From: Tumebacillus_A lipolyticus
GTDB lineage: Bacteria > Bacillota > Bacilli > Tumebacillales > Tumebacillaceae
Direction: 5' to 3'
DNA: 64,000 bases
Assembly: GCF_042682745.1 (NCBI RefSeq)
Contig: NZ_JBHUIO010000011.1
Span: 558,001 to 622,000 of the forward strand
Under the pieces are notes generated by a model that had not been told where the DNA came from, searched no databases, and saw only the letters and a program-made list of their open reading frames with translations. This document shows, piece by piece, positions 52,861 to 61,368 of this stretch. The position numbers and the translations under genes were made by a program. The first letter of the stretch is position 1; every line of letters starts with the position of its first letter.

Positions 52861-53857
52861 GCTGGCTTCCCTCCTCATTTCCCGTCCGCGCGTAGATGTG
52901 CGTGATGATCTCCTCCATCGGCGGATCTTCGATGGTCACATCGAGGAGACGATAGTTGTGGACGATGTGGGCGAGCACCTCCTCGATCGTCGTCTGCGCC
53001 GTATCGACGGAGAGCCGAAGCCCGCTGCCCTTTTGCTTGATGATCTGCACGCCATGCAGTTCGAATTGCTCAGGCGTTTCGGCCAACTTCAACTTGACCG
53101 TTTTATAGGTGAGAAAGTCACGCTTCATGTTGGTGACCGTATCGTCGAGGATGATCTGACCGTGATTGATGACGATCGCTCGCTTACAGAGCTGCTCGAT
53201 GTCACCCGCGTCGTGTGACGTGAGAAAGAGAGTGGTGCCTTCCTCGCGGTTCATCTCGCGGATCAGCTCGCGGATCTTCTGCTTGACGACGACGTCAAGG
53301 CCGATCGTCGGTTCATCGAGAAAGACGATCTGCGGCCGATGCAACAGAGCGGCAGCGATCTCGCAGCGCATCCGCTCTCCGAGCGACAGTTTGCGGACGG
53401 CCGTATGCAGATAGGGCCCCAGCTCAAACCGTTCGATCAGATCGTCGCGCCGCTTTTTAAAATCGCCCGGCTTGACTTCATAGATGCGCCCCATCAGCTC
53501 AAACGTGTCGAGCGGCGGCAGATGATACCACAGCTGCGACTTCTGTCCAAAGACAGAGCCGATATGAAAGGCCAGCTTTTGACGCTGCGTCCACGGACAG
53601 TAACCGAGGACGGTCGCATCGCCCGCCGTCGGGTGCAAAATGCCGGTCAGCATTTTGATCGTCGTCGATTTGCCAGCCCCGTTCGGGCCGAGAAAAGCTA
53701 ACACTTCGCCCTGCTCCACCGCAAAGTCGATCGGCTTCACCGCCGTCTTCTCCGTCACCTGCGGCTTGAACAACCCCTTAAAACTGCCGATCAGACCTGC
53801 CTGCTTGTGTTTGACCGAAAACGATTTGGTCAAACCTTGTACTCGTATTGCGGACAT
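52841..53857 (-). CDS. ABC transporter ATPase of the DUF990 exporter
   Basis: A 338-residue ATPase with an N-terminal insertion before Walker A (GPNGAGKST near residue 55), HIGSVFGQKSQLWYHLPP, signature KLSLGERMRCEIAAALL, Walker B IVFLDEPTIGLD and switch His in FLTSHDAGDIEQ, the known layout of DUF990-partner ATPases. First gene of a three-gene operon, behind a structured leader with a terminator (53882-54030). Ribosome site GGAGGGGGAG. Substrate unknown. Confidence 0.9.
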   Translation of the reverse strand: MSAIRVQGLTKSFSVKHKQAGLIGSFKGLFKPQVTEKTAVKPIDFAVEQGEVLAFLGPNGAGKSTTIKMLTGILHPTAGDATVLGYCPWTQRQKLAFHIGSVFGQKSQLWYHLPPLDTFELMGRIYEVKPGDFKKRRDDLIERFELGPYLHTAVRKLSLGERMRCEIAAALLHRPQIVFLDEPTIGLDVVVKQKIRELIREMNREEGTTLFLTSHDAGDIEQLCKRAIVINHGQIILDDTVTNMKRDFLTYKTVKLKLAETPEQFELHGVQIIKQKGSGLRLSVDTAQTTIEEVLAHIVHNYRLLDVTIEDPPMEEIITHIYARTGNEEGSQHVDVHS

Positions 53858-53881
53858 CTGCTCACTCCCCCTCCGGAAAAA

Positions 53882-54024
53882 AGAAAAGACCTGACGACAA
53901 GTTCCCCTGGTGCTGGAACTTGCCGCAGGTCTTTTATCCCCACGGTGTAACGCGTTCGATACGCGCTCGGCCTCGCTCGGTTCGATCCGGTTTCCCGTCG
54001 GCTCCCTAGAGGCCCTTCCACTTG
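53882..54024 (-). promoter_or_regulatory. ykkC-family-like riboswitch with terminator
   Basis: On the minus strand the leader reads CTCTAGGGAGCCG (54011-53999), a G/C-rich middle arm, then ACACCGTGGGGATAAAAG (53951-53934), and a terminator AAAAGACCTG...CAGGTCTTTT (53937-53884) whose 5' arm overlaps the last conserved block. CUAGGG...CCG and ACACxGxGGGAUAAAAG are the core of ykkC-class RNAs (guanidine-I, PRPP and ppGpp subtypes). The subtype cannot be settled by eye; the ACACCGUGGGGAUAAAAG form reminds me of subtype 2. It would control the DUF990 ABC operon. Confidence 0.65.
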
Positions 54025-54034
54025 TTCTACGTAT

Positions 54035-54064
54035 AGTAGCATGTGGACATGTCCGTTGACAAGA
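54035..54064 (-). promoter_or_regulatory. Promoter of the DUF990 operon
   Basis: Minus strand TTGTCA, 18-bp spacer, TACTAT; places the start of transcription just before the riboswitch-like leader. Confidence 0.65.
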
Positions 54065-54113
54065 GACATTTCCATTTGCGCAATTATTCTTTCTTTTTCA
54101 ATAATCTTTACAC

Positions 54114-54119
54114 TATAAT
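54114..54119 (+). promoter_or_regulatory. -10 element (TATAAT) of the 54148 gene
   Basis: Perfect TATAAT 28 bp upstream of the ATG at 54148; -35 weak. Confidence 0.45.
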
Positions 54120-54147
54120 GAAAGAAGAAGAGGCGAGGAGGGATAGA

Positions 54148-54897
54148 ATGACAACAGGTCGAGGAAGCGCTTGGTTGGGCGCTGCCCTGTTCGCCATCTG
54201 CTATGAGGCGTTGGTGAGCCTGATTGGCTGGTGGTTGTTCGGGCCACCGCACACATTGGAAGGCAATTTCTCACTGAAAGTGACCGCCACCGTCGGGTTG
54301 CCTGCACTTGGGCAATTGCTCGACCCGTCACATCAGATCGGCTCGCTCGAACTGCAACGCTCGGGCTTCCTGATCAGCACGATGCTGTACCCGATCGTCT
54401 CGATGATGCTCTACGCGCTGGCCAACACCGGATATGTCCGGTCGCTCGCCAAAAGTCAGCGCGACCTGCCGCTCAGTTCGGTGAAAGAGACCTCGCGCAT
54501 CGCGGTCAGAATGATGGGATGGATGATCCTGCAGTTGCTGCTCAGCTTGATCATGATGCTGCTGATCGGGTTGCTCGGATTTGTCGGCGGGGCGCTGTCG
54601 GTGTTGCTGTTGCTCTGTTTTCGCTATTATTTTCTCTTTTTTGAGTACGTGCTGGTCGTGGAGCAGACCGCGTTTCGCCAAGCGTTTGGCCGCTCGCTTG
54701 AACTCCGCAAAAGCGCGCAGTCGGTCGCCTTTCCCCTCTTTCTCATCATCCTGGTCGTCAACGTACTGCTCGGCTATATGGTAAATCAGTTTTTCTCCTA
54801 CGGGATGATGGCGCTGATGTTGCCGCTCAACGCCATCTTGCACACCATGATCCAAAGCAGATTGATGCACGCCTTTTTTGTCGCTCGGGAAGGGTGA
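54148..54897 (+). CDS. Integral membrane protein, unknown function
   Basis: A 249-residue membrane protein with five to six helices (near 12-32, 78-98, 128-155, 160-180, 195-215, 220-240). The long hydrophobic/charged pattern (SVKETSRIAVRMMGWMILQ) resembles YesK/DUF-type glycerophosphoryl-diester-like membrane domains, but no family is certain. Start at 54148 chosen for GAGGAGG at 6-7 nt. Confidence 0.72.
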   Translation: MTTGRGSAWLGAALFAICYEALVSLIGWWLFGPPHTLEGNFSLKVTATVGLPALGQLLDPSHQIGSLELQRSGFLISTMLYPIVSMMLYALANTGYVRSLAKSQRDLPLSSVKETSRIAVRMMGWMILQLLLSLIMMLLIGLLGFVGGALSVLLLLCFRYYFLFFEYVLVVEQTAFRQAFGRSLELRKSAQSVAFPLFLIILVVNVLLGYMVNQFFSYGMMALMLPLNAILHTMIQSRLMHAFFVAREG

Positions 54898-54981
54898 CCG
54901 CTGGAAATCGGTTGCCCGCTTGTTCTATACTAGGAGATATTCTTGGCGCTTTTCCAATCTATCAGACTGAGGTGCTTTCCT

Positions 54982-55287
54982 GTGACAACGATCGAGATGA
55001 ATGGGCTCGCGGCGAAAAAGATCCGCGAAGCATTGGCAAATGAGAACAATCCTGAATTGAAGTGCCGCGTCTATGTGGATCATGTGCATGGCGATCATGC
55101 GCATTACGGATTGGCGTTCGACACGCAAAAGCCGGAAGACGAAGTGGTGGTCGCACAAGGGCTGGAACTGCTGGTTGGCCCGGACAACAAAGATTTCCTC
55201 AACGGCCTCGTCGTCAAATACCTGCTGTATCCGAGCGAAGGGTTTAAGATCATCAACCCGAGCAAAAACAACCACGGCGACCACTAG
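54982..55287 (+). CDS. HesB/IscA-like domain protein lacking the cluster cysteines
   Basis: A 101-residue protein with the HesB/IscA fold pattern: LAAKKIREAL, HYGLAFDTQKPEDEVVVAQGLELLV, LNGLVVKYLLYPSEGFKIINP. IscA carries a C-terminal C-G-C pair that binds iron; here that end reads NPSKNNHGDH and only one Cys remains (residue about 28), with a His-rich loop VDHVHGDHAHYG. So it is a HesB-fold protein that probably does not build clusters in the usual way. GTG start at 54982 with GAGGTG at 7 nt. Close to the hydrolase gene (6-bp gap). Confidence 0.78.
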   Translation: MTTIEMNGLAAKKIREALANENNPELKCRVYVDHVHGDHAHYGLAFDTQKPEDEVVVAQGLELLVGPDNKDFLNGLVVKYLLYPSEGFKIINPSKNNHGDH

Positions 55288-55293
55288 GAGCTG

Positions 55294-56145
55294 ATGAGCG
55301 CGCGCGCATTGCACCTGTTGGTCGACGGCGGATCCATGCACCTTGAGGTGCGCGGGCAGGGTGAACCGGTGCTTTTGGTGCACGGCATCTTCGCTTCCTC
55401 CTACTGCTGGCGCCTCGTGGCGGAGCAACTCGCAAAGCGCTATACGGTCTATTCGCTCGACCTGCTCGGATTCGGCATGAGCGACATGCCCCCAGACATC
55501 GACTATTCGCAGTCGGCACAAGCTCGACGCGTGCTTCAGGTCGTCGATCAGCTGGGGCTCTCCTCTGTGCGTCTGGTCGGGCATTCGATGGGCGGCGAGA
55601 TCGCGGCGATGGCCGCCTGCTTCGATGCAACACCATTTTCCCAGTTGGTGCTGGTGGCAGCAGACGGGTTTCGCCCCGCGTTTAAACCGTGGCAGCGGCG
55701 CGTGCTCTCCGGCGCTTGGATGGGCTGGGTGGTGCGGCGAACGTTTGATGAAAAGGGCTTTCGGCGCTTTGTCAGGCGGATCGTCACTGACCCGACCGTC
55801 TATGGAGCGGAGGAGATCGCCCACTATGTCGCACCCTATCGGCGAGCGGAGTTCCCCCTCGCGATGCGGCGGCTGGCCAAAGACCGCGAGGCGGGCATTC
55901 GACCGGAGATGTGCAGCACCATTCAGGTTCCAACCCTCCTGCTCTGGGGGGAGGAGGATCGCATCGTCCCTCCGCGCATCGGTGAGCAATATCGGGAGCT
56001 GCTCCCGAACGTTGTACATTATTTGACATGTCCCAACTGTGGACACATGCCGATGGAGGAGTATCCAGAGTGGTTGACCAGACAGCTGGTCTCCTTTTTT
56101 GCGGGCGACCTCGCCGAAACTGTGCGAGCGGATCACAGCTGGTAG
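55294..56145 (+). CDS. Alpha/beta-hydrolase fold protein
   Basis: A 283-residue hydrolase: oxyanion motif LLVHGIFASSYCW (H-G), nucleophile elbow VGHSMGGEIAAMA, acid residue in WGEEDRIVPPR, and catalytic His in CGHMPMEEYPEW. The fold includes esterases, haloperoxidases and lipases; substrate unknown. Starts 6 bp after the HesB-like gene, so likely co-transcribed. A terminator hairpin (56189-56215) follows. Confidence 0.88.
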   Translation: MSARALHLLVDGGSMHLEVRGQGEPVLLVHGIFASSYCWRLVAEQLAKRYTVYSLDLLGFGMSDMPPDIDYSQSAQARRVLQVVDQLGLSSVRLVGHSMGGEIAAMAACFDATPFSQLVLVAADGFRPAFKPWQRRVLSGAWMGWVVRRTFDEKGFRRFVRRIVTDPTVYGAEEIAHYVAPYRRAEFPLAMRRLAKDREAGIRPEMCSTIQVPTLLLWGEEDRIVPPRIGEQYRELLPNVVHYLTCPNCGHMPMEEYPEWLTRQLVSFFAGDLAETVRADHSW

Positions 56146-56188
56146 CATGCCGAGTCGAAGCTCGGATCAAATTGGATCGGATCACAAG

Positions 56189-56215
56189 CTGAGCAAAGGT
56201 CTGACCTTTGCTCAG
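56189..56215 (+). terminator. Terminator after the hydrolase gene
   Basis: Perfect stem CTGAGCAAAGG / CCTTTGCTCAG with a 5-nt loop. Confidence 0.7.
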
Positions 56216-56236
56216 TTCGGTTCACACCGTCAAAAA

Positions 56237-56250
56237 NNNNNNNNNNNNNN
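56237..56250. other. Assembly gap (14 Ns)
   Basis: A run of 14 N characters; the true distance between the flanks is unknown. Confidence 0.99.
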
Positions 56251-56440
56251 TCGCCGATTTCCCCTCAAGCATTGGCACAGGGTCGCTTTCCTGACGGGTG
56301 GCGCGAAGGTCGATCATCCGACGGATCAGAGCGCGGTTGCGCTCGCGCAGATGTTCGAATGCATCACGGACGGGCGGGTGATCTGACAGTTTGCCGCGAC
56401 ACTCGCCCTTTTTCTTACACCGTTTGCGGCCGCTCTGCAC
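56251..56440 (-). CDS. Small basic protein cut by the assembly gap (partial)
   Basis: A frame that starts at a GTG (56440) with GGAGGGG at 7 nt and runs 63 codons into the gap. The product is hydrophilic and Arg/Lys-rich (SGRKRCKKKGECRGKLSD, then a helical segment FEHLRERNRALIRRMIDLRA). The C-terminus is missing. No family recognised. Confidence 0.5.
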
Positions 56441-56580
56441 ATCGCTTCCCCTCCTGTCGCCCGACTTCTAGCTCTTCCAGCATATGCGGGCGTGTACAGG
56501 GCGGTGCGCCCAAACAGAGAGCTCGAAGATGCGATCCGCAATCGCTGGCCGATCTTCTCCACCTTCATTCGCACAGGCTG

Positions 56581-57246
56581 TCAAGTTTGAATCGGCTTGT
56601 GATGGGCTGACCACCACCTGCCGATCAGGACGACAGAGAGGGTCGTGAACACGGGAATCAAATATTCCAAGAATGCGACGTCGAACAGCGGAGCGAGCCA
56701 TTTGTCCTCCACCAGCATCTTGCCCGCCGTCCACCCGAGCACGCTCGCCCCGACATAGATCAAGATCGGGTAGCGATTGACCAGCTTGAGAATAGCTTGC
56801 GATCCCCAGATGATGATCGGAATGGAGATGCCAAGCCCGATCAGCACGAGCGAGAGATGCCCTTTTCCCGCCGCCGCCACCGCAAAGATATTGTCGAGCG
56901 ACAGGATGAGATCGGCGAGAATGATCGTGCGGATCGCCGCTCCAAACGTTGTACCCTCTTTGACTGGCGTTTCTGCTTGCGAATTGTCGACGAGCAGTTT
57001 GATCGCCACCCAGAGCAGAAAGGCACCTCCGATCGCTTGCAGGAGCGGCACTCGCAACAGGTAGACGGCGACGACCGTCAGCGATACTCGCAGCCCGATC
57101 GCGCCGACCGTCCCCCAGTAGATCGCTCGCTTGCGCTGCTGTTCGGGAAGGCGGCGAGAGGCGAGGGCGATCACCATCGCGTTATCGCCCGATACGACCA
57201 GATCGATGATGATGATCGAAAAGAGTGCCCAGATGTAATCGAACAC
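56581..57246 (-). CDS. TerC-family membrane protein (YjbE-type), Mn-riboswitch controlled
   Basis: A 221-residue TerC/Alx-type protein: SGDNAMVIALASRRLP in the first third and its mirror LSLDNIFAVAAAGKGH in the second, the two metal-binding Asp-Asn motifs of the family, in seven to eight helices. Members export Mn or supply metal to secreted proteins. It uses a GTG start at 57246 with AAAGGAG at 10 nt. Controlled by the yybP-ykoY riboswitch directly upstream, which supports Mn export. Confidence 0.92.
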   Translation of the reverse strand: MFDYIWALFSIIIIDLVVSGDNAMVIALASRRLPEQQRKRAIYWGTVGAIGLRVSLTVVAVYLLRVPLLQAIGGAFLLWVAIKLLVDNSQAETPVKEGTTFGAAIRTIILADLILSLDNIFAVAAAGKGHLSLVLIGLGISIPIIIWGSQAILKLVNRYPILIYVGASVLGWTAGKMLVEDKWLAPLFDVAFLEYLIPVFTTLSVVLIGRWWSAHHKPIQT

Positions 57247-57297
57247 GGCAGAATCGCTCCTTTCACAACCTTACAGAATGTCCAACCGGGGAGAAAA

Positions 57298-57445
57298 GAA
57301 AAGAGACCTCTGCCACCGTTTGGCAAAGGTCTCGCTCAACGCAAGGTCTAACAAAGCCGGAGGTATTCTCACACCTCGTCATGACGACTTTGTCTCAGGC
57401 AGATCGGCTGCCTGCAAGCTACTCCCCTTTGATCGCTCGATTCGG
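57298..57445 (-). promoter_or_regulatory. yybP-ykoY manganese riboswitch
   Basis: Minus strand: AAAGGGGAGTAGC (57430-57418), the invariant 5' signature, then CTGAGACAAAGTCGTCATGA in the second loop, GAGGTGTGAGAATACCTC, and a terminator GAGACCTTTGCC...GGCAGAGGTCTC followed by TTTTCTTTT (57336-57293). Mn binding is expected to favour read-through into the TerC gene. Confidence 0.9.
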
Positions 57446-57495
57446 TTGACGAGAGCCTGACGGGTAAGAGCGGCTGACAGGCACCTCACTAAAAC

Positions 57496-57882
57496 TTATG
57501 TGCAAGGCGCATGCTGTATGTCTTCCGAATCGGCAAGCGGGCTCATATTCTCCTGCGGCACCCAGCCTTCCTCACCGTCGCTCAGCTTCTGACACCATAC
57601 CCAGCCGTTGAGCTCTTGGCTGCCCACAACCGCTTCGCCAACCTCAACATCCAGCTCTTTGGCGGTGTACGCTTCCAAGATCACGCCTACCTCTTGCTCC
57701 TGTCGAATGATCTGCTCGGGCACCCAGCCTTTAAGCGTCTGATCGAGCGTCGTGCAATAGAGCCAATCTGGCCAGTTCTCAGGCCCCTCATATCGTTTAC
57801 CGACGCGGACGACCTGACCTTTGGAAAGGGTGATCGGGTTGGGATAGTTGCTGCGATGGCTTTTTGTGATCTCGTATTTCAT
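57496..57882 (-). CDS. Protein with two SH3-like domains
   Basis: A 128-residue cytoplasmic protein made of two bacterial SH3-like repeats, each with an alternating V/Y pattern and a GWVP motif (LKGWVPEQII near 51 and EEGWVPQENM near 105). No signal peptide. Ribosome site GAGGTGA. Close downstream of the APH-type gene (54-bp gap), possibly co-transcribed. Binding partner unknown. Confidence 0.82.
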   Translation of the reverse strand: MKYEITKSHRSNYPNPITLSKGQVVRVGKRYEGPENWPDWLYCTTLDQTLKGWVPEQIIRQEQEVGVILEAYTAKELDVEVGEAVVGSQELNGWVWCQKLSDGEEGWVPQENMSPLADSEDIQHAPCT

Positions 57883-57936
57883 GCTGACTCACCTCTGCTT
57901 GTGTGATCGTGAACGTTTAACCTGTGGGCGTGCTGG

Positions 57937-58932
57937 TTAGGAATTGCTCGCAAACTTCGCATGGCAGCGCGCGCGATAGGCGACCAGCTTCTTGTTGAGA
58001 TTGGCAAGCCATTCCGGATGATCTTGCGAATCGGAGAGGTCGACTGCGCGCAATAGCTTGGCGTACATGACCAAGTTGTGCAGTTCATAAAACTGCTGGA
58101 TCTGCTGTTCATAGTTGGGGTCGATCTGCGTGGCTGACCGATACCCGGACAGAAAGGCGAGAAACAGCGGATGCGACCGATCAAATCCGCCCGCCTCGAA
58201 AAGATCGCGAAGCGCATACGCGAGATCTGCCACATACCAGTAGCGAGAGCAGTCATCAAAGTCGAGGATGCCGATCTCCTCTCCCGCAAAGCGAAGGTTG
58301 TCCAGCTCAAAATCATAGTGAATCAATCCGAAGTTCTCCTTAGTCGTCGGAAGCGTCGAAGCCCAGTGCAGGAGTTGCCCCAACTTCTCTCTGGCAGCCT
58401 GATCGTCAGGTGGGATCATCTCGCTCACAAACGCCAGATGGTCGCGCCACGAAGGTCGCTGCGCAGAAAGTTCTTCCGGCAGTGCTTTCATCGCCTGATG
58501 GAGTTTACCAAGCTCTTTTCCCCACGCTGCATACTGTTCTGGGCGAAGCTCTTCCGCATCTGGATGTTCCCCTGACAGAGCTTCAAAGACGACTGCGTAA
58601 AACGTTCCCCACTCCGTTTGAACTTCCTCCACCTCTCGCCCGTGCAGCGATTTTACAGGTCGCGACACGCGCAACGACCGTTCGTCGAGTGCATGGAGCA
58701 GTTCTAACTCCGCTTCGAGCAGCTTTTTCGCTCGCTCCGTACGCTCGTTAAAACGAAGAAAATGCAATTTTCCCGCATTTTTAAAGATGAAGATAAAATT
58801 TGCGCTTGCCCGATAATATTGGGCAGTGCCAGGATCGTGTTCCCAACGCGCTAGGATCTGCTCCGCCAGCGGGCTTTGCCAGTTTTCATCCACCGTGTCC
58901 ACCACGCGGTGCATCAAGCTCAGTTTCATCAT
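57937..58932 (-). CDS. APH-type phosphotransferase family protein
   Basis: A 331-residue aminoglycoside-phosphotransferase/HomoserineK-fold protein. Nucleotide-binding lobe with FIFIFKNAGKLHFLRF (Lys), catalytic loop LIHYDFELDNLRF (H-x-D-x-x-x-x-N) and metal-binding ILDFDDCSRYWYVADLA (D-F-D-D). Members phosphorylate aminoglycosides, choline, homoserine or sugars; substrate unknown. Start near 58932 with GAGGTG at 6 nt. Upstream lies a structured leader with terminator-like stems. Confidence 0.85.
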   Translation of the reverse strand: MMKLSLMHRVVDTVDENWQSPLAEQILARWEHDPGTAQYYRASANFIFIFKNAGKLHFLRFNERTERAKKLLEAELELLHALDERSLRVSRPVKSLHGREVEEVQTEWGTFYAVVFEALSGEHPDAEELRPEQYAAWGKELGKLHQAMKALPEELSAQRPSWRDHLAFVSEMIPPDDQAAREKLGQLLHWASTLPTTKENFGLIHYDFELDNLRFAGEEIGILDFDDCSRYWYVADLAYALRDLFEAGGFDRSHPLFLAFLSGYRSATQIDPNYEQQIQQFYELHNLVMYAKLLRAVDLSDSQDHPEWLANLNKKLVAYRARCHAKFASNS

Positions 58933-58989
58933 CCGCAACACCTCTTCCTCGATCGATTATCTGTGGGAATGGTCGCCATACTCAACCTA

Positions 58990-59128
58990 CTAAAAAAGAA
59001 GTAGACCTCCCTTGAGCTTCGACGGCTAGGAGAGGTCTCTTCTATGTCAACACGTTGAGCCGACACCCTTTTGGGGTATCTGTTGTGCAAACGACCTTAG
59101 GTGTTACTAGCACCTAGGGTCTCTTTTT
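58990..59128. promoter_or_regulatory. Structured intergenic region with two terminator-like hairpins
   Basis: Hairpin 1: AGACCTCC...GGAGAGGTCT at 59003-59038, with a T-run on the minus side (CTTCTTTTTT). Hairpin 2: GACCTTAGGTG / CACCTAGGGTC at 59093-59121, with a T-run on the plus side. Between them is a compact CACCCTTTTGGGGT stem. It may end the GNAT transcript, or act as an attenuated leader of the phosphotransferase gene. No known riboswitch core recognised. Confidence 0.5.
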
Positions 59129-59260
59129 ATTGTACGCATACTCTGTAAGATCATTCTAGCACAGCAGATCGACGCGTTTCAAGGCTGTCGCTTCCCTCAT
59201 TGTGCGATGACCAGATCGAGCAATAATCTGCGCAGTGGCCATCAGATCGAGTTCGCGCGC

Positions 59261-60181
59261 TCAGAGCATTTTTTTGAAGCAGGTGTAGTAGCGGGTCTGG
59301 CGCATGCCCACCGCTTCATAGAGCAAAGTCGCTCCCGTTGCATTGCTAGCATCCACCCCGAGCGAGACTTTCGTTCTTCCCCGCCGGAAAAACTCGGCGA
59401 AGCTATGCTGAAGCAACGCTTTGGCAATTCCCTGGCGGCGGAAATCGGGCAGCACCGCAAGATTCCCAATCCACCCCGTGTCCCCATAGTCCACATTGAG
59501 CGAATGTCCCACCGGCTTGCCGTCCAGTTCGGCAAGCACCCACAGCGAAGCATCAAAGGTGGATTTTTGAACGGCTGCCTCGATCCACTCCTCAAAAGGA
59601 ATGTCGTTGAACTCCCAGCTATCCTGAAAACATGCTTTGCGCACTTCATAAGCTTGGCGATCATCACGACCGAGGACGAACGGTCGAAGGATGAGCCCTT
59701 CCTGCAACTCAGGCTCCGGTGGAGCCTCCGCCAGATCGATCACCATGCGATAGAAGTGACGCTCTTCCGCATACCCGAGCTCTTCCATCAGCAAAACCTG
59801 CTCGTTGCGCATTCCGTTGATCCAGCGTTTGATCGGCAGCTGCTGATCCGACCCGCCCATCTCTCTCAGGCGGTTTTCCACCGTCACGGTAAGAGCTTGA
59901 TCGAGCTCGCGTCCCCAGTGCTCAGGCAGGATGGTCACATCCCCGATTCCCTTGTAGAGGCAGGCGTAGGCGATGATCTGACCCGCTTGATCTTCGACCA
60001 TCCATGCATCATGATTCAAATCGAATCCCTTGCGCTTCCACTCATCGAGCACTTCCGCTTCGGAGTACTCTGGCTCTCCGTACTCGGCGATCGAGTGGGC
60101 GATGAGCAGATCGGCCACCGCCTTCGCATCGTTTAGCACCGGATGGCGCATCGTCAAATGTTGCGGTAGAAATGTCTGCAT
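59261..60181 (-). CDS. Tandem GNAT-family acetyltransferase
   Basis: A 306-residue protein with two GNAT domains: a degenerate N-terminal copy (1-145) and a canonical C-terminal one with GNLAVLPDFRRQGIAKALLQ (acetyl-CoA loop Q/R-x-x-G-x-A) and VDASNATGATLLYEAVGM. Tandem GNATs such as MshD-type enzymes acetylate small metabolites; substrate unknown. Ribosome site GAGGAA. Stand-alone. Confidence 0.85.
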   Translation of the reverse strand: MQTFLPQHLTMRHPVLNDAKAVADLLIAHSIAEYGEPEYSEAEVLDEWKRKGFDLNHDAWMVEDQAGQIIAYACLYKGIGDVTILPEHWGRELDQALTVTVENRLREMGGSDQQLPIKRWINGMRNEQVLLMEELGYAEERHFYRMVIDLAEAPPEPELQEGLILRPFVLGRDDRQAYEVRKACFQDSWEFNDIPFEEWIEAAVQKSTFDASLWVLAELDGKPVGHSLNVDYGDTGWIGNLAVLPDFRRQGIAKALLQHSFAEFFRRGRTKVSLGVDASNATGATLLYEAVGMRQTRYYTCFKKML

Positions 60182-60329
60182 ACCAATTCCTCATTTCTGC
60201 CAAATATTGTTGAAACTATACTGGAAGTTGCGGAAAAAATCAAGAGATTCTCTACAGTTCGCTTGCACATTTCACTTTATGTGTCATCGATCGGTCGCTT
60301 TCGATTCATCTCATCAGCCAGACAGGCAC

Positions 60330-60365
60330 AAAAAAGCGGTCTGCCCAGTGGCAAACCGCTTTTTT
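60330..60365 (-). terminator. yebC terminator
   Basis: AAAAAAGCGGT / ACCGCTTTTTT stem with inner TGCC/GGCA pairs; 9 bp after the yebC stop. Confidence 0.88.
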
Positions 60366-60373
60366 ACACTCAA

Positions 60374-61120
60374 CTAGCCCTGCAGGAGTTCCATCTCTGC
60401 GTCGTCGATCTCCATGTTCGTCGAGACGTTTTGCACATCGTCGTTGTCTTCGAACACTTCGAGCAGTTTGAGCATGTTTTTCGCATCGTCGCCGGCGACG
60501 TTGACTGTGTTCTTGGGCACCATTTGCACATCGGCGTTGACGAAGGAAAAACCTTGCTCTTCCAGAGCGCTTTTCACACTTTCAAAGTCGGACGGAGCGG
60601 TCAAGATTTCAAACTCCTCCTCCGAGACGACCATGTCCTCTGCACCCGCTTCAAGCGCAGCCATCATCACCGCATCTTCCTCAAGATCAGATTCGGTGCG
60701 ATCGAGCGTCAGGACGCCTTTTTCATCGAACATCCACGCCACGCAGTTCGGCTCGCCGAGCGAACCACCGCGCTTGTTGAACGCCGCTCTGACCTCCGCC
60801 CCTGTGCGGTTGCGGTTGTCGGTCAAGCAGTGCACCAGCACCGCGACGCCACCTGGGCCGTACCCTTCGTAGCGGATCTCTTCATAGGACTCGCCTTCGA
60901 GCTGGCCGGAGCCTTTTTTGATCGCGCGCTCGATGTTGTCGATCGGCATGTTGATCGCACGACCTTTGGCGATCAGGCCTTTCAGTTTAAAGTTCGCATT
61001 TGGATCAGGGCCACCGTTTCTCGCGGCAACGATGATCTGACGAGCAATCTTCACCATCTGGTTGTTTTTCGCACGGTCTTGAACCCCTTTGCGGGCTGCG
61101 AAGTTCTTAAACTTTGGCAT
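60374..61120 (-). CDS. yebC: YebC/PmpR-family protein
   Basis: A 248-residue member of the YebC/TACO1 family: KFKNFAARKGVQDRAKNNQ start, MPIDNIERAIKKG in domain I, YEGYGPGGVAVLVHCLTDNRNRT and FDEKGVLT. Members act as transcription regulators or help ribosomes through proline stretches. A typical DNA-binding partner (ruv operon) is not next to it here. Ribosome site AAGGAG at 8 nt. Confidence 0.95.
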   Translation of the reverse strand: MPKFKNFAARKGVQDRAKNNQMVKIARQIIVAARNGGPDPNANFKLKGLIAKGRAINMPIDNIERAIKKGSGQLEGESYEEIRYEGYGPGGVAVLVHCLTDNRNRTGAEVRAAFNKRGGSLGEPNCVAWMFDEKGVLTLDRTESDLEEDAVMMAALEAGAEDMVVSEEEFEILTAPSDFESVKSALEEQGFSFVNADVQMVPKNTVNVAGDDAKNMLKLLEVFEDNDDVQNVSTNMEIDDAEMELLQG

Positions 61121-61368
61121 CTTAAAGTCTCCTTACTCGAAAAGTCATATTCTCCAGTGTAGCACAAAAACTGTCATTCGCACTACGGGCAGATCGAAAG
61201 CGATTCCTGCTTGTCAACATTTTCTAATACAACAGATTGCAGCGAGGAAGCAGGCTGGAATAATTCTAATGAACTGGTAATCGCGCTCTTGGCTGTCAGC
61301 TTGGCAAACACACTTTCGGCGTGTATAGTATAGGGATACTTTTCAGAGAATACGGAGGATTCAAACGT

